Positions 23,595 through 35,708 of a stretch of 64,000 bases of DNA are shown in pieces. The position numbers were made by a program, and so were the translations under genes. The stretch is from contig SCHM01000004.1 of NCBI GenBank assembly GCA_004123355.1, positions 682,001-746,000 on the forward strand, written 5' to 3'. Numbering within the stretch: the first letter of the stretch is position 1; each line of letters begins with the position of its first letter. Origin of the DNA: Amphirosellinia nigrospora (Eukaryota; Ascomycota; Sordariomycetes; Xylariales; Xylariaceae). Under the pieces are notes generated by a model. The model was not told the DNA's origin. It worked only from the letters and a program-made list of their open reading frames with translations, and ran no database searches.

Positions 23595-25029
23595 TCACGA
23601 GAACCATCCCCTCTTTGGAGTGGTCGGTTGCTTGAGCTTGTCGAGACAGTACGTCCCATAGTTGCGTATCTTCTTTTTACCGGTGCATTTGCACCGGCAC
23701 CCGATACCCCCCTCGGCCTCGGGCGTCCACGGTTTGTTTTCTGATAGGATTGCGAGTTGGGCAGTTGGCCACCTGCGGCGTTTATTGGACATTGGTAGAA
23801 TTTATCATGACGGTATCCGATATCTTCAAAGTGATGCACTTGCTTAGGATCTGCTAGCATAGCAATAGCTATGAATGTACAGCCGCATCACCCCACTATT
23901 CATCAAGAGAATTTTGTGTCAGCGTCATTGAAGTGATGGTGAAAGGAGGGATGGATGGAGGGAGGGAGACGAATTCATCCGTGCATAAACACATACTCGC
24001 TCATTATAGAAGCCGCCCTTCCTGTCCAAGTAGTTAAAATAGTCTTGATACTCCCTGGAGCGGAAAAAGTCCATGTCGGCGATCTCAAAATTGCTCCAGT
24101 AATGGCACAGGCTCCAGACGTCGCCATAGCGATCACGATGGGGTATCCAACTAAGGAAGCGGCGGAAAGGAAACGGTATCCAAGACGCCTCCATCATGGC
24201 TGTCCATAGACTACCCGTGGCCACAACCCTAGAATCTCTCCAGTCGGTCGTGGCGCGGAAGAGGCCGGGGCATGACTTGCCGACCTCCCATAGCGCAATC
24301 GTAAAGCCGTACACCTTTTTGTGCTTGGCCATCTGGACAAAGGGGTCATATGTGATGGCGCAGGTGAAGTCGACATCTGGTTCGAGTCGCCAGTACCATT
24401 TGTACTTCTTGAGGGCGTCAAGCTGGTAGAACTTTCTGGCGTCATGACGTAATTGGTTAGCAAGTTCACAAAGCACACCAATATCTCTATTGCGCTTCAG
24501 CGGCGCAGACTCACCCTGAGTAGAACCGACACATGTGATGGTAGCCCTCCAACCGGCATGCGGAGCGCCGGCCTTGCCCTGCTTCTTGATGCTCTCCTTG
24601 GCGGCATCTTGGTCCACCCAGTCCGGAAAGGTCCAGTGCTCCTTCGGGATCACCTCGAAGATGCCCCTGCCGCCCGCCGTCTCGTTCAGCTCGGCCACGA
24701 AGCGGGGGTCCCAGGGCTCGTCGTTGAGGAACATGATGGGGTAGTTGAACCACTTGTTGAACTGCGCCTCGACCGACCGGATCGTCTTCCGCGCCTTCTG
24801 GCGCTCCTTGTTCCGCGCCAGCATGAACGATGACGGCATTCTCGCGCTCGGCGGCGACGTCGGGCTCCTGGCAGGAGGTGGAGAAGGGCGCGTCGAGCTC
24901 CGTCGCCGGTCGCGGGACCTCGTACTGCCATATGTGGAAGAGGACCTCGAGGATGAAGGGCGCGGCTGCAAGTAGGAGCAGCGAGAAAGGTAGCCGTCGC
25001 ACGGCGCGGTTGAGGCGCCTTAGCAGCAT
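23595..25029 (-). CDS. KTR-family (Kre2/Mnt1) alpha-1,2-mannosyltransferase
   Basis: Golgi type II glycosyltransferase (GT15) that adds mannose from GDP-mannose to N- or O-glycans. The N-terminus has a short basic tail and one membrane anchor (LPFSLLLLAAAPFILEVLF). Family motifs follow in order: MLARNKERQKARKTIRSVE, FNYPIMFLNDEPWD, YHHMCRFYSG, KYKWYWRLEPDVDF, and CHYWSNFEI with the candidate catalytic Glu. GGFYNERWGDA, HHFEDIGYRHDKFYQCP and GIGCRCKC complete the set. Introns lie at 24514-24436 and 23996-23896. Four frame changes are needed, near 24828, 24551, 23873 and 23745; the last three equal one missing base each. With these allowed, the family structure is complete to the stop at 23595. 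Confidence 0.88.
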
Positions 25030-26401
25030 CGTACCGAGTTGAACTTTGAGGTTCGGGGCTCGTGAGTCGATCGCATTACTTGAACACGCGCAGTTCCCTA
25101 TTGTTTATGTAGGCAGTTGTAATAGATAGGGTTAATAGGTTCACGAAGCGACACCTTGTGCGCCGGTGTAAATGTTGATTGTTTGTGCTGTATGAAATGT
25201 ACTACACCGAGATATGGGATCAAGTAGGTGGGAGGAGGGTGAACAGGAAGAAAACAATACGAAGCTGCTTCATGTTTTACAAGCGGGCTCCAATATTCCA
25301 CCCCGGCCATAATATAAGCTTTTAGACCCTGCATTAAAAGTACATAGAAGCCCGGCGCAGATCTCATGAGCCAATGGTTTTTAGGAGATTCAATATGGTA
25401 GTTTATAAAATGTATCGAATTGTAGACTACGCAAGTACCGACATACTATGTAAGATACTGGAGCTCTCTTAGCGTATTGAAGCTTGCCATCCCTGTAATT
25501 TAAGGCTATTTGAAGTACTTGTGTACTCCGTATGTAAGTTCTGTATACCTGTATATCATAGATAGTGCAAGCCTCAACAATTAGGCTAGCTTGAATTATT
25601 AAGAGCACGTTATTTCAAAGTTATTAGTTTGGCTTGTCTATCTGTGTAGTTGATTCTCTATCTCTTATCATCAAACAAATGCGATTTCTAAAATCATAGT
25701 TGTCGAGGACGGCATATAGTATTCCAGTTAGCGGCCCGTGATACCATGTCCATTTTTTGGGTCCGTCCATGTACGGTACTTGCGATCCCTCCGCACCAAA
25801 GCCTTTTTACTTGTATAAACCGTGAACTTTGTTGTTCATCTTCTACAAAAAGCGTCCGTAATGGGCTGCCGAATAGAAGCAAGCACAGTTCTAGATCAAG
25901 ACATTTGTTTTGGTTTGTTCTCACTTGGTTTGGGCTCCAGTGTGAAAAGACTCAATCCCATTGACGTAACGGCCTTGGCATCTTGTGATTGGATTCGGGA
26001 ACTATCAGGAACTTATGCGCCCAGCAACGCTAATGTAGAAAGCTTAGACCACTGAACAGAGAACGGGTCGACCGGAGATGCAACCCCACATCCTCCGACC
26101 TCAAGATAGGAAGCCCCGGAATGATCTGACATAACACCCGTTACTACATATTCTGCACACACTCCTAAGCTTTGCGGTTTCACAGAATCACCAACCTTTG
26201 CACAAGGGACAACACACCTCCTACACCCGACGGGGAAACGCCATTCGACTGCTATCCAAAATGGACTACGTTCAGGGACGTGTGCTTCAAGAGGCCGCCA
26301 AGGAGACAGCCGATCTCTAGTCCGTCCTCCCCTCCCGCTTCTCTGCGCTTCCATCGTGGTCCAAGCCAGCTAACAAACAAACGACATACAGCGCCGGGCC
26401 A
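25030..26401. other. Divergent intergenic region
   Basis: Shared upstream DNA of the mannosyltransferase (minus) and the Dap1-like gene (plus), about 1.4 kb. No gene is supported. The C/T-rich last 150 bp fit a promoter and leader. Confidence 0.45.
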
Positions 26402-26845
26402 ATGACACCGTTGAACATAATCCTCCTCGCTATAACTCTATACGACGACGTACCTCCTCTACAAGCCCTCGCCGCCAGCGACCCTGCCACGCGAGCCGCC
26501 AGCCGTCGTCTTCCGCACTTTCACCCCGCGCGTCCTGTTGCCCTACAACGGGACCAACAACATGCCCGTGTACATGGCCGTCCGGGGCCGTGTCTTCGAC
26601 GTCACGAGCGGCCGCAACTTCTACGGCCCCGGCGGTCCGTACGAGAACTTTGCCGGTCGCGACGCCAGCCGGGTCTCGCGTGCCACAGCTTTGACGAGGA
26701 CATGTTGACCAAGGACCTCGACGGCCCGCTCGACACCCTCGAGGGGCTCGGGGACGAGGAGATGGAGAGCTTGCAGGGCTGGGAGGAGAGATTCCTCAGC
26801 AAGTACCTCGTCGTGGGCAAGCTAGTGGCTCAGGGCGAGAAGTAA
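26402..26845 (+). CDS. dap1: Dap1-like haem-binding protein (MAPR family), with two frameshifts
   Basis: Membrane-associated progesterone-receptor family protein with a cytochrome b5-like fold. The yeast and fission-yeast members bind haem and support cytochrome P450 enzymes of sterol synthesis. The start MTPLNIILLAI gives an N-terminal hydrophobic segment. The second frame then carries VVFRTFTPRVLLPYNG, PVYMAVRGRVFDVTSGRNFY and GPGGPYENFAGRDASR. The first frame resumes with GLACHSFDEDMLTKDLDGPL, LQGWEERFLSKYLVVGKLV and a stop at 26845. Frame changes are needed near 26442 and near 26675 (one G missing in CGGGTC). The protein is about 148 residues, the normal size. The family is clear; the breaks look like consensus errors. 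Confidence 0.85.
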   Translation: MTPLNIILLAITLYDDVPPLQALAASDPATRAASRRLPHFHPARPVALQRDQQHARVHGRPGPCLRRHERPQLLRPRRSVRELCRSRRQPGLACHSFDEDMLTKDLDGPLDTLEGLGDEEMESLQGWEERFLSKYLVVGKLVAQGEK

Positions 26846-28110
26846 GAGGGCACGGAAGCGCGCTTTGAGCAGCCCTTGTTACAGTCGATGTGATCGCATT
26901 TGAATGATTGTGAATAGAGCTCCCGCAGTGTCAGCCAGTGTAATATAGACGTGGCGCAACCAAAGGTACACCCATGTGCCTCCTGAACTTAGATTATCGC
27001 AGAACTGCTCTTGAACCCCTTTACCGATTTCATCTTAGACGTTTGAATACTAGTCCATGTAGTTTACACTATCGGATTATATTGAAGAGAACCAATTATC
27101 AGTAAATGAGTACTAGATTGTTAGCACACCACACAATCAATCCCCTTCTGATTAGCCAGCAGATCCTACATGACTTCTGCTACCTCCTAGATTGCTAGGA
27201 TACAACAAGACCTCGCAGAATTCCGCTGCAAACAAGCTATCTAATGCTGTTCCGATTGAAGGTACATTTTGCTTTCGATTGCATTTCATCGTAGTGGTAA
27301 AATAGGTCACCAGTATTCGTAGATGGAAAGCTGTACGTAACAAACTTATGACGGAGATACCTAATACGTGAATGTTACTTTAGCAACTTGACAATTATAC
27401 CATGGATACAATCATGAATAAATCAAGACAAACCCAGGTCAAACCTTTAATAATAGGAGATGCTAGTATAACTCTGAACAAGTTTAAATACCTGTTCTCT
27501 GCTGGATGGAGATATTGTTCTAATTTTTTAATTCCAATCCAATGCCCTCTATACCGTCACCATATATTTTCACATTTTCGATTTGTTATCATGCCTAGAT
27601 ACGTATTCAACTGTACTAGCGTGTTCTTTTCTTAGTACTTAAGTAACTGAAATTGAAAATTTGCCTACATTTCCTTTTCAGAAACTATTTAAGTTAAGAA
27701 GCCTCGTAGTTTTTAGACATTAGATCACATGGTTGAGTGCTTGGGTTTATCATCACTATTATAGAGTGCGCTAAAGGAACTAGAAGCAAACTCATAGTTG
27801 CTAGTATCATGCATTTCAAAACGGAATAAGGATCGTAATAACCCACAGGTATAATCCGAAGAAGGGAACAAAACTTGAAGATTTAAAACCTGTCGGCCAT
27901 TCATACGTTCCCTTATCACTGTTACAAGTTGAATACTCTAGTGCACTTGGCATCAAAGGAGCATACCTATCCGACTTCATATCTATTCCTGACAATCTTC
28001 TCCCCCTCTTTATACTATCGTGCCTTTTAAGAACTCTCTTTACCGAAACCATGTTTTCACAACTGCTACCTCGACCCCACAGAGTAAAGTCGTTTTCAGC
28101 ATTTGTGAAG
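26846..28110. other. Intergenic region with no supported gene
   Basis: About 1.3 kb, AT-rich, frequent stops. ORFs at 27402 and 27816 have no recognisable domain. Confidence 0.45.
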
Positions 28111-29115
28111 ATGTTGACTCTGGCTGTTCTCCTTTTGTCCGTGCTTGGGCACGTGGCTAAATCTTTTGCCGTTGACGAAGACCTAGTCGCAAAGGATGTG
28201 AGCCTTACTCACGATTCTCACAACTCAGCCATGGTTACTCACGCCCTTCCGATCTATGGCAATGCTTGGCAATATGACGGAGAAGAGTGTGTCTGGGTGC
28301 GTGAGTTCAGCCCGGTAGTCGCGACCACATGCACCGAGTATTGCATGGCAAAACACCATGGGCGCCAAGCTCGGTTGAAGTATCATATGTAAGCAGCTTC
28401 ACGCTTTGCGCATCAATCGCTAGTCATATAGCCACTATTACGGAGAACCACGCTGATAGCAAGGACACAGCATGGTGACAGGTAACGGCCAAAACATTGA
28501 TACATGGTGCGAGAACTTCAAGCGCCGACTCATGTTCAAGTGCAATGTAGAAGAGCCTGACTGTGAGTACCTACAAAGTAGTTATCGGAAACCATCTCCT
28601 TGCTAGTTTGGCAACTTATAGAGAACAAACTGTTCTTTGTCGGTTAAGAAACTATCTAAAGCCTCTAAAGTTTTTACGAGTTCTGGCCAAAATAACGAAA
28701 TCTGACTCCCAGTGCTTCAGTCTACAACTGCAACACGGGCGTGGCTCCGCTCCTCTCCGAGCTCGAGACGTACACATACAATAGCTGGGAGGGCAAGGCC
28801 GTGACTATGGATGGCATAAACCTTCGCTTCGACTTCCACGGGAGCTGGGGCGCCGACGCCAATCATCAATGCGTCGCTGAAACTATCAGCGAGGTCACTT
28901 GTGCCGGCGCGAACCAACGTCTGGGACTTCGTTGCCTCCCTGTGTTGTGGAGGGCTCCTCCTGGCCAGGTAAGTAGGAACCAGTTTCTTTGCCTTTGACT
29001 TCTACCTGTTCAAGGATGCATTTACTAATTAGATGTATAGGATGACGAGGACACCACGCCGATTCCCCCGCAGGCCTGTCTTTACGACGATCAAGTCCCG
29101 CCAAGTTCAACGTAG
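28111..29115 (+). CDS. Secreted cysteine-rich protein, unknown function
   Basis: The ATG at 28111 begins a good signal peptide (MLTLAVLLLSVLGHVAKSFA); an in-frame ATG at 28051 would put 20 basic residues ahead of it and is less likely. Exons 28111-28388, 28471-28562, 28721-28968 and 29041-29115 have GT-AG borders and matching phases. The mature part has several Cys (ECVWVREFS, TTCTEYC, WCENFKRR, FKCNV, YNCNTG, NHQCV, SEVTC, ACLYDDQ), suggesting disulfides and an extracellular role. I do not recognise the family. Near 28910 another frame reads TNVWDFVASLCCGGLLLA, which looks more protein-like than the ORF itself, so a frameshift there is possible and the C-terminus is uncertain. An effector-like role is only a guess. 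Confidence 0.62.
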
Positions 29116-29571
29116 GGAGCATAAACACTCTGGGCATCAAGCCTATCATCGCCACAAGGGTTTTCCATGGCTAAAGAAGACCAAGAAAGACCATAATTCG
29201 AAAGAATTAAGAGAGATACTAATAGAGTATAAAGCTGCAATAATACAAGTGCTTACGTTTATGTTGTTGTTATACGTCCTGAATTGTGTGACTAAGCTCT
29301 ATGTCGTGCTACTCCGTGGTAGCACAACTCAAGTTATAATTGCGTAGCATGGTAGGTAGTTTTGTATTTGATAATCGTAGCGCCTCCGAAGCCCCGATAT
29401 TCGAAGTGGTGTCTGTAAGCTCTTCTATCTCTAAGCTCCGCCTTTTCATGGCTGTCAAATTAAGTGAATCCAACCCAGGCACTCTGTACCGTTTGAATCT
29501 GCAGTTGCGAAGTCAGTATTGCTGAGTGAAGAGAGAAGCAACACTCTGGCCAAGCCGAGCGAGTTTCTAAG
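29116..29571. other. Intergenic region between convergent genes
   Basis: No gene seen; 3' ends of the secreted protein and the FMN dehydrogenase genes. Confidence 0.45.
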
Positions 29572-31053
29572 TCATACCCAAGTAGTGTTGAGCGCCTTCA
29601 GGTCAGCTAGGCCCAAGTTAGAGGCGTCGCGAGAGACCTCGTTCCTCAGGAGTTGGATAGCGCGCTGCACGCCGTCGACGCCGAAGACATTGGCGAACAT
29701 GAAGGGGCGACCGAGACCGACAGCGCGGACGCCGAAAGCCAGGGAGCTTGAGAATGTCGGATCCGTAGCGAACGCCGCCGTCCGCGTAGACCTCGATCTG
29801 TCGGAAGATCTCGGGCGCCTGTAGGTAGATCTCGTGGGCCACCTCGAGGGCCGAAGGGCTCGTCTCGAGCTGGCGGCCGCCGTGATTGGAGAGGTAGATG
29901 GCTGGGACGCCATTTGCGACGGCATCTCTGGCCTCGTGGACGTTTGTGATGCCCTTCAGCACGATCGGGAGCTTTGTCATGTTACGGAGGGTCTTGTAGT
30001 ATTCCCACTGCAGTGGTATTTGAAGTCAGCAAAACTATTTGTACCCTTGGATTGCCATGTCATTACAGTTACGTTCTGGTAACCTCGATTCTCGCTGTTC
30101 AGCTATCGTTAGCAAGAGGTCGCGAGGGAAGCAGACGAGACGTACGTAGCATCAAAGCCATAGCGAAGGCCCTTAGCCTCGAGCCATATGACTGCGTGTC
30201 GACTGTTAACATGATGCCCAGAGCGCCCACCTTTGCGATTTCGTCGAGATTGGCTTGGTCCTCTTCGAGTGTTGGCGCGCGGTAGAACTTCGAAAAGTGG
30301 CATTAGTCGAATCTAACAGAGGACATGTGAACATTCGATCACCTGCTGAAAAAGGACCTGGCCAGGCGCCTTGAGCGCGTGAACCTCCTCAATGGAGAGG
30401 GAGGCGAATTGAGATCTCTACATGCCCGATTAGTAGAAACTTGGTTTACCAATTGACAAGCAAACATCCTACAGCGTATAGGATGCCCTCGCGGCCAGCA
30501 GCCTCGACAAGACCGGCCTCGCCTTTTGGGTGGCCATAGAACCCGCGAGACGCCGGTGCGATGAAGAAAGGGAGGCTGAAGTTGTAACCTAGAATAGAAG
30601 TACTGAGCCTAGGTTAGCGGCCGCGACTGATAATCGTAAAATGGTTATGCTATAACCGGGAAATACGCACGGCAAGGTGGAATTTAGCGTAGTGACGTCC
30701 TGCATCTGTCTCGGAGTGAAGCGGTAATTCGCAAACACCTCCATGTTGTTGCGGTATGAACCTTCACCTCCGGCCGCCTGGCGATCTGAATAAGTGTCAG
30801 CCACACAGAAGACGGGGAGAGGCAGGATACCGTCGCAGGTATACATACAGTAAGTGTAGTTGAGGGCAGGCAGGTAATTGCGCGCAGCCCAGTCAAAGTC
30901 ATGTAGACAAACCATATCGGTTAGGTTGGGCAGAGCGCCAACGGCGATATCCCCAACAGTGCGGTCCAAGCCCGTGTCCGGCTCCTCGAGGAACGGACGT
31001 GCCGCGTGAGCGGCCGTCACAAGCAGCGCTGTGATGATCCCGAATATATTCAT
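29572..31053 (-). CDS. Secreted FMN-dependent alpha-hydroxyacid dehydrogenase/oxidase
   Basis: FMN enzyme of the lactate dehydrogenase (cytochrome b2)/glycolate oxidase family that oxidises 2-hydroxyacids to 2-oxoacids. The ATG at 31053 opens a signal peptide (MNIFGIITALLVTAAHA), which is unusual because most relatives are cytosolic, mitochondrial or peroxisomal. Exons include 31053-30849, 30785-30671, 30608-30473, 30417-30343 and 30287-30146, followed by at least two more ending at 29572. Landmarks: DFDWAARNYLPALNYTYY, ANYRFTPRQMQDVT, FSLPFFIAPAS, ALGIMLTVDTQSYGSR, KLPIVLKGI, and the active-site block YLSNHGGRQLE with its His and Arg. ADGGVRYGSDI and AFGVRAVGLGRPFMF follow. Frameshifts are needed near 30165 and 29745. 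It sits downstream of the PAL-type gene on the same strand and may belong to the metabolite cluster. Confidence 0.82.
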
Positions 31054-32024
31054 CTTGGACCGGCCTCGCCAAGTCATTTACCTACATTGAGTGAGGAACC
31101 TGGAGACAGCAAGGGGACAAAGTGAGCTCTCTTATACCTACCTACATATCAATCCTAGTTATCTAATTATGCCGTCGGTATCCATCGTCTCGATACCTCC
31201 GTCCGATAACGGCATACCTTCGGCACATCTCTCCACGATGAGCTGGCAGTCTCCATGTCGTCGCATGCAACACTGGAACAACGCTCAAGACAAGCTTTTA
31301 CAAGCTTCCACGAGCTTTCCGATACTCGACGCGCGGGGCTCCTATTGCCGACTAGTGACCATAAATCCCTGCCAAGATCTTCATCACTTTTACATACAAG
31401 ATCATATCCCACTTTGTTTACCAGCTGAATTACATGTAACTACCCCCGCATCTGGTACCTTATCTAAACTGTACACGTGCGTCGATCCCCCAATAATGTC
31501 CCGGGAATAAGCAATCATAGAAACAAAAAAAAACACTGATCTGGTATGGTAGAGTAGCATTGCATGGGCTACATCACGAGAAATCTTCAAGCTTTTTTCA
31601 CTTCAAACGCCCACGTATGGGGCAATATTGCGTCGTCAACTCTAACATATCGCTCCGAGCTACGAACGCCGAGATATCTGCGATGTAGTAGGATGTGATC
31701 GTTATTTTTCACCGTGAACGGGATCGGATGCCTCCCGTAGTCTACACCGAGTCCGGGTTGGCCTGGATTTGTCACGGTTTGGAGCCCTGAAGTGACGCAA
31801 GTCTCATGGTTGACGGATCGCAGTCAGGTCGCAAAAATAACGAGCAGTAGATCAGCAAAATCTTAAAAGCCCACTACTTGAATTAAAAATAAAGGATATA
31901 ACATATCATATATATATTTTATAACATTTACCTAAGCCCTAGAGAAACATGGCAATTGTATTACCCTGCACTATCGTCAAGTTCAATCGCCACCAAACCA
32001 AGACCGGAACTAATACTATGAAGA
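31054..32024. other. Intergenic region
   Basis: About 1 kb between two minus-strand genes: promoter of the FMN dehydrogenase and 3' end of the PAL-type gene. An AT-rich patch lies at 31880-31935. The 139-codon plus-strand ORF at 31091 has no recognisable domain. Confidence 0.45.
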
Positions 32025-34552
32025 TCACTTAGAGGGCTCTAGAAGTTCTATCACGGCTTCAATAAGCGTGCCGTCTTTCAGAGCACGGTATACAGCTTCG
32101 GTATATGAGCCCATCGTCGGTGCCTGCCTACTCTGCATATCGTTGGTAGTAGGAGTCTTGAGTTCCGCTGACACGAGTATTGGAACTTTCAAAGTATGGC
32201 GTACGAATTTATAAAATACTTTTGATGCCCGACCAAGCAGATTTGTGGCGTCACCATGCGCAAGGTAGGCGTCCCTATTCGCGCACCATGTGTCGTGGAG
32301 AGAGGAGAGAGAGAGAGAGAGAGTGAATCGCTCAAGCCGTCCGATAAGCTCAGGGTCGCGCCTGAAGCTTGGGTTATCCAGTATGCTGGGTCGCAGAGAT
32401 TTCGCGACGACGTCAAAGCGCCTGGGCAGCTCTATACTCGCTGTTGTTTCGAGCGATAACAAAAGCTCACCCAGAGAGATTCTGCGAATCTGCTGAACGA
32501 CATGTTTTCCCCGTTCGAGTCAGAAATGTGCAGGGGATGTTCGGATGCGACATGTTTTGACTGCTCGATTTCATCTGGTGTTGGACCGCCGTTAACTATC
32601 AGAGAACTTGATATGGGCTCAAGATGCTCAATTGCCATGTAGTGGTCGGCAACTATCTCCGTAAATTGTAGTTTATAGAGCTCGAGGAACTGGATATTCA
32701 TGGCGCGGAGATCTAGAGCCTGACATACAGCGATCAGATGGAGAGCGATGAGTTGCGAGAGTACATCATTTGCTATATGTGTGTAGCGGGCAGATATAAG
32801 AGCTAATGAGTTAAGCGACTGGTTCCCCATTTCTGCTGTCTGGACATGATTAACAGGGTTTGCTAGAAAGCCTAACTCGAATGCTAAAGCCGCAATGTAA
32901 AGGTCAGTACCCTTGAAAACAAGTGATACGTTGGGATCGTCGGCTACTAGGTTGGGGGGCAACCCTCGATTTGTTGCTGGGTTAATAAGCTCTGTACATT
33001 GACTGAAAAGCATACGTCCTATGCCTTGGGTAGCCTGCCGTGCCTTTTCCATCGCAGACGTTACCGACTTAGCTTGAAAATTTCCTCCATGAAGGAATTT
33101 AATACCTTCAGAAGCAAGAGGGTTATCTGTGACAGAGTTGCACTCTATAGATATTTGTTGATGAGCCAAGACAAGATCTTCAAGCATAGGACCGATCCAT
33201 TGCGGCACTGTTCGGATAGAATAGCGATCTTGGCGTAGTATCCCATTTGCTCCATCATTGATTCTGGTAAGCTTAGAACCAACTAAAAATGATAGAATAT
33301 TACGAGCACACTCAGTCTGCAAAAAGTTAACTCCTATTCTATCAACCGAGAACATGGACTAACTTGTCCAGGGGGGACGAGTTTGAGAGAAGAACTCATG
33401 AAAGCTCTCTGTTGTGCCATTCAGAGCCTTAACGGTCATAGCAGTTACAATCTGAGAAAGCACGGCTAAAGAATGGGTGTCATGGAGGCCCAAGACAGCC
33501 GCAGCAGCTGACACGGAGGTTCCGTTTGTCACTATGATAGAGGGGAAATCAGCATTCCTCCTTTACAAACTGACCGCAATGAAAGGCAGCACAGAGACTA
33601 AGGAGAAGGACGATATCTAATCATAGCTACTCAGCTAATAACACAATATGAGAACGAAGAAAGAGGAGCCGCCCCATCATATAACTTACTAGCAAGACCT
33701 TCTTTTGCTTCTATTATAACGGACTCTAGGTTTTTTTCTGCCAAGGCAGTATCTGCGTATACAGCGTTGGAGGTCCTTGAAAGGACTCTGATGGTGGATT
33801 TTCCTTGTATTGCTCCGCAGATGTAAGATAAAGGACTCAAGTCACCAGAAGCCGAGATGCTGCTCCTGACGGGAATCATGGGGATAATGTCATGCTGCAG
33901 TAGATCTTGCATTCGTTCGACAATAACAGGTCGAACAGCTGAGCATCCAGAAACCAACGAATTGATGCGAATAAAAATGGCTGCGCGGGCCATGAACGGG
34001 GCATGAAAGAAACGTCGTGGCTCCCGTCAACCACCGAGTCATAGTGATGGGAAGATTGTTGCCGTGACGGAACGTGATGGTCCCTCTCCCCGGGTGGCAG
34101 CACCCCATAGTGAAGCTCCCGGATCAGCGCCCGTTGAAGCTCAGCAAAGTTACTGGTACGCAAATCCGCAGAACTCCTGAAATTTGTATTTACACCTAAA
34201 GTGGTCAGAACGAAGCGATAATCTACTCCTTTTTTGCTGAGGTCTATTACCATATATAACATCCCCATCCTGAAGCCTGTCTAGAAGCGTGAAGAGGCTT
34301 CTCTCCATGCGCTCAAGTGAAGCGGCACTGATTTCGGTCCTTGCATTATAGCTAAAACACAATTTAGTAAATTTTCATTTAAGACTAAGCCATCAGACGT
34401 CCAAGTAGAGATACTGACCGTGCAACAGTTATAACATCTGCTATTGTCAAATCGCGCCCAGTGAGCACTATCGGCTCAGACGCTTGACCAGTAGTGAAGG
34501 TTCCCACACGCTGCCAAACGCGGACAAACAAATCGGTATGGGTAATAGCCAT
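32025..34552 (-). CDS. Aromatic amino-acid ammonia-lyase (PAL family), probably damaged
   Basis: MIO-cofactor enzyme that removes ammonia from Phe (or Tyr/His) to give an acrylic acid such as cinnamate. Exon 1 starts at 34552 (MAITHTDLF; an in-frame ATG at 34618 is possible). Landmarks in order: LTGRDLTIADVITVAR, DGDVIYGVNT, ELQRALIRELHYGVLP, ARAAIFIRINSLVSGCSAVR, and the MIO triad Ala-Ser-Gly in SISASGDLSPLSYICG. VTNGTSVSAAAAVLGLHDTH, QDRYSIRTVPQWIGPM, IECNSVTDNPL, HGGNFQA and VQQIRRISLGELLLS follow, ending at 32025. Introns lie near 34430-34340, 34250-34205 and 33700-33530. One A is missing near 32510. The tyrosine loop, normally GFGGS after YGVNT, reads NFRSS, all explained by G-to-A. The segment at 34000-34100 cannot be read cleanly. 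The product is more likely PAL than histidase, from fungal-type motifs, but specificity is not proven. Confidence 0.82.
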
Positions 34553-35708
34553 GCTGGAAGAAGAGATGTTGAAATTCTTGATCTGGATGAATTGGTAGGC
34601 GGATAAACCGGTTGCCAAGAGTAGAGTAGTTGATCTTGATGTCTCTTATCTTTGACCTCCTTCGAAACGAGGTACCGTAGTTTCTTAGGCTGATAACTAT
34701 ACTTCAAAGCAGGATTCGACTAATTAAGGGGCAGCTGTTCTTATATCGTGTAGGAGCATGCTAGATCCCACCAAGTGTCTTGCATGAATATAGTTGTCAG
34801 GTGATTGTGCTCCAGAGTGAATAGAGAGACCTGCTTGCAACCAGGGACGTAGTTAGGGCTTAATAGAGTGATCGATTAATTCCTGAACCTCCCAATATAA
34901 AGGGTTGCAGTCATATATATATACGAAGGTCTACTAGACCTACCCCGTGGGGTCACTGTGACTAAATACCCTGACAATAGTCCTAAGGTAGGCTGTGCTA
35001 GAAGAGCACCAGCGGAAACCGGAGACCTGGTCTGTTTGAAATCTTGAGAAATGTTGGCAAGGTTATTGGTACCGACAATTTGGCGAGAGAATGTGCATGC
35101 TCAGGGATGAGTACCACGTCGGGCAACCCCAGACGCAGCCAAGCCCAGATGGAATCCTTCCCTACTGTTGTCCACGCGTCCCCCTTCTATGCAAGAATGT
35201 TCCAACCGAGAATTAGCGATCCGCCCTTTAAAATGGTGTTCTTGGTAACCATCCCCGATATGCATCCTTTATGCACGGTACTAATGGGAACTACTGCAAT
35301 CCCTATTGGTACTCAGTACAAGCTTTCAGCCGGCGGATGGTCTAGCGAGTCGATCTCGTAGTAGGAATGGTTACCATCGGATTTCCTAGTTCGGGTAGTA
35401 CAGAGATATATAGGGGCTGAAAGACCTATTCAGGACGATTGATACAAACATTATCATCTACTAACGCTATTAATCGGAGTTGTGGAATACAAGCGCTCGT
35501 TTTAAGATACGTTGAGGAGAGATGAAACCGTAGAGTGCTATACTATCTGCGCACAGTAACTAATACGCAAGCTATACATAATGACTGCTTGGATAGCGGC
35601 TTGGAGGCATACTGTCAGCAATAATCCACTGGAGTTACGAGAGCCTATAGATTCATTCAGAAGCGTGAGGTTGGTTTGAACTTATATGTACAGAAATTGT
35701 ATGTTTAT
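34553..35708. other. Intergenic region with no supported gene
   Basis: Upstream DNA of the PAL-type gene. A 105-codon plus-strand ORF at 35044 has no recognisable domain. A TATATATATA run lies near 34914-34924. Confidence 0.45.

Noticed and set aside
32300-32325. GA dinucleotide run as a regulatory repeat
   Set aside because: It lies inside the PAL coding sequence, where it encodes an LSLSLS stretch.
35044-35361. 105-codon plus-strand ORF upstream of the PAL-type gene
   Set aside because: No domain, no homology recalled, no gene structure around it.
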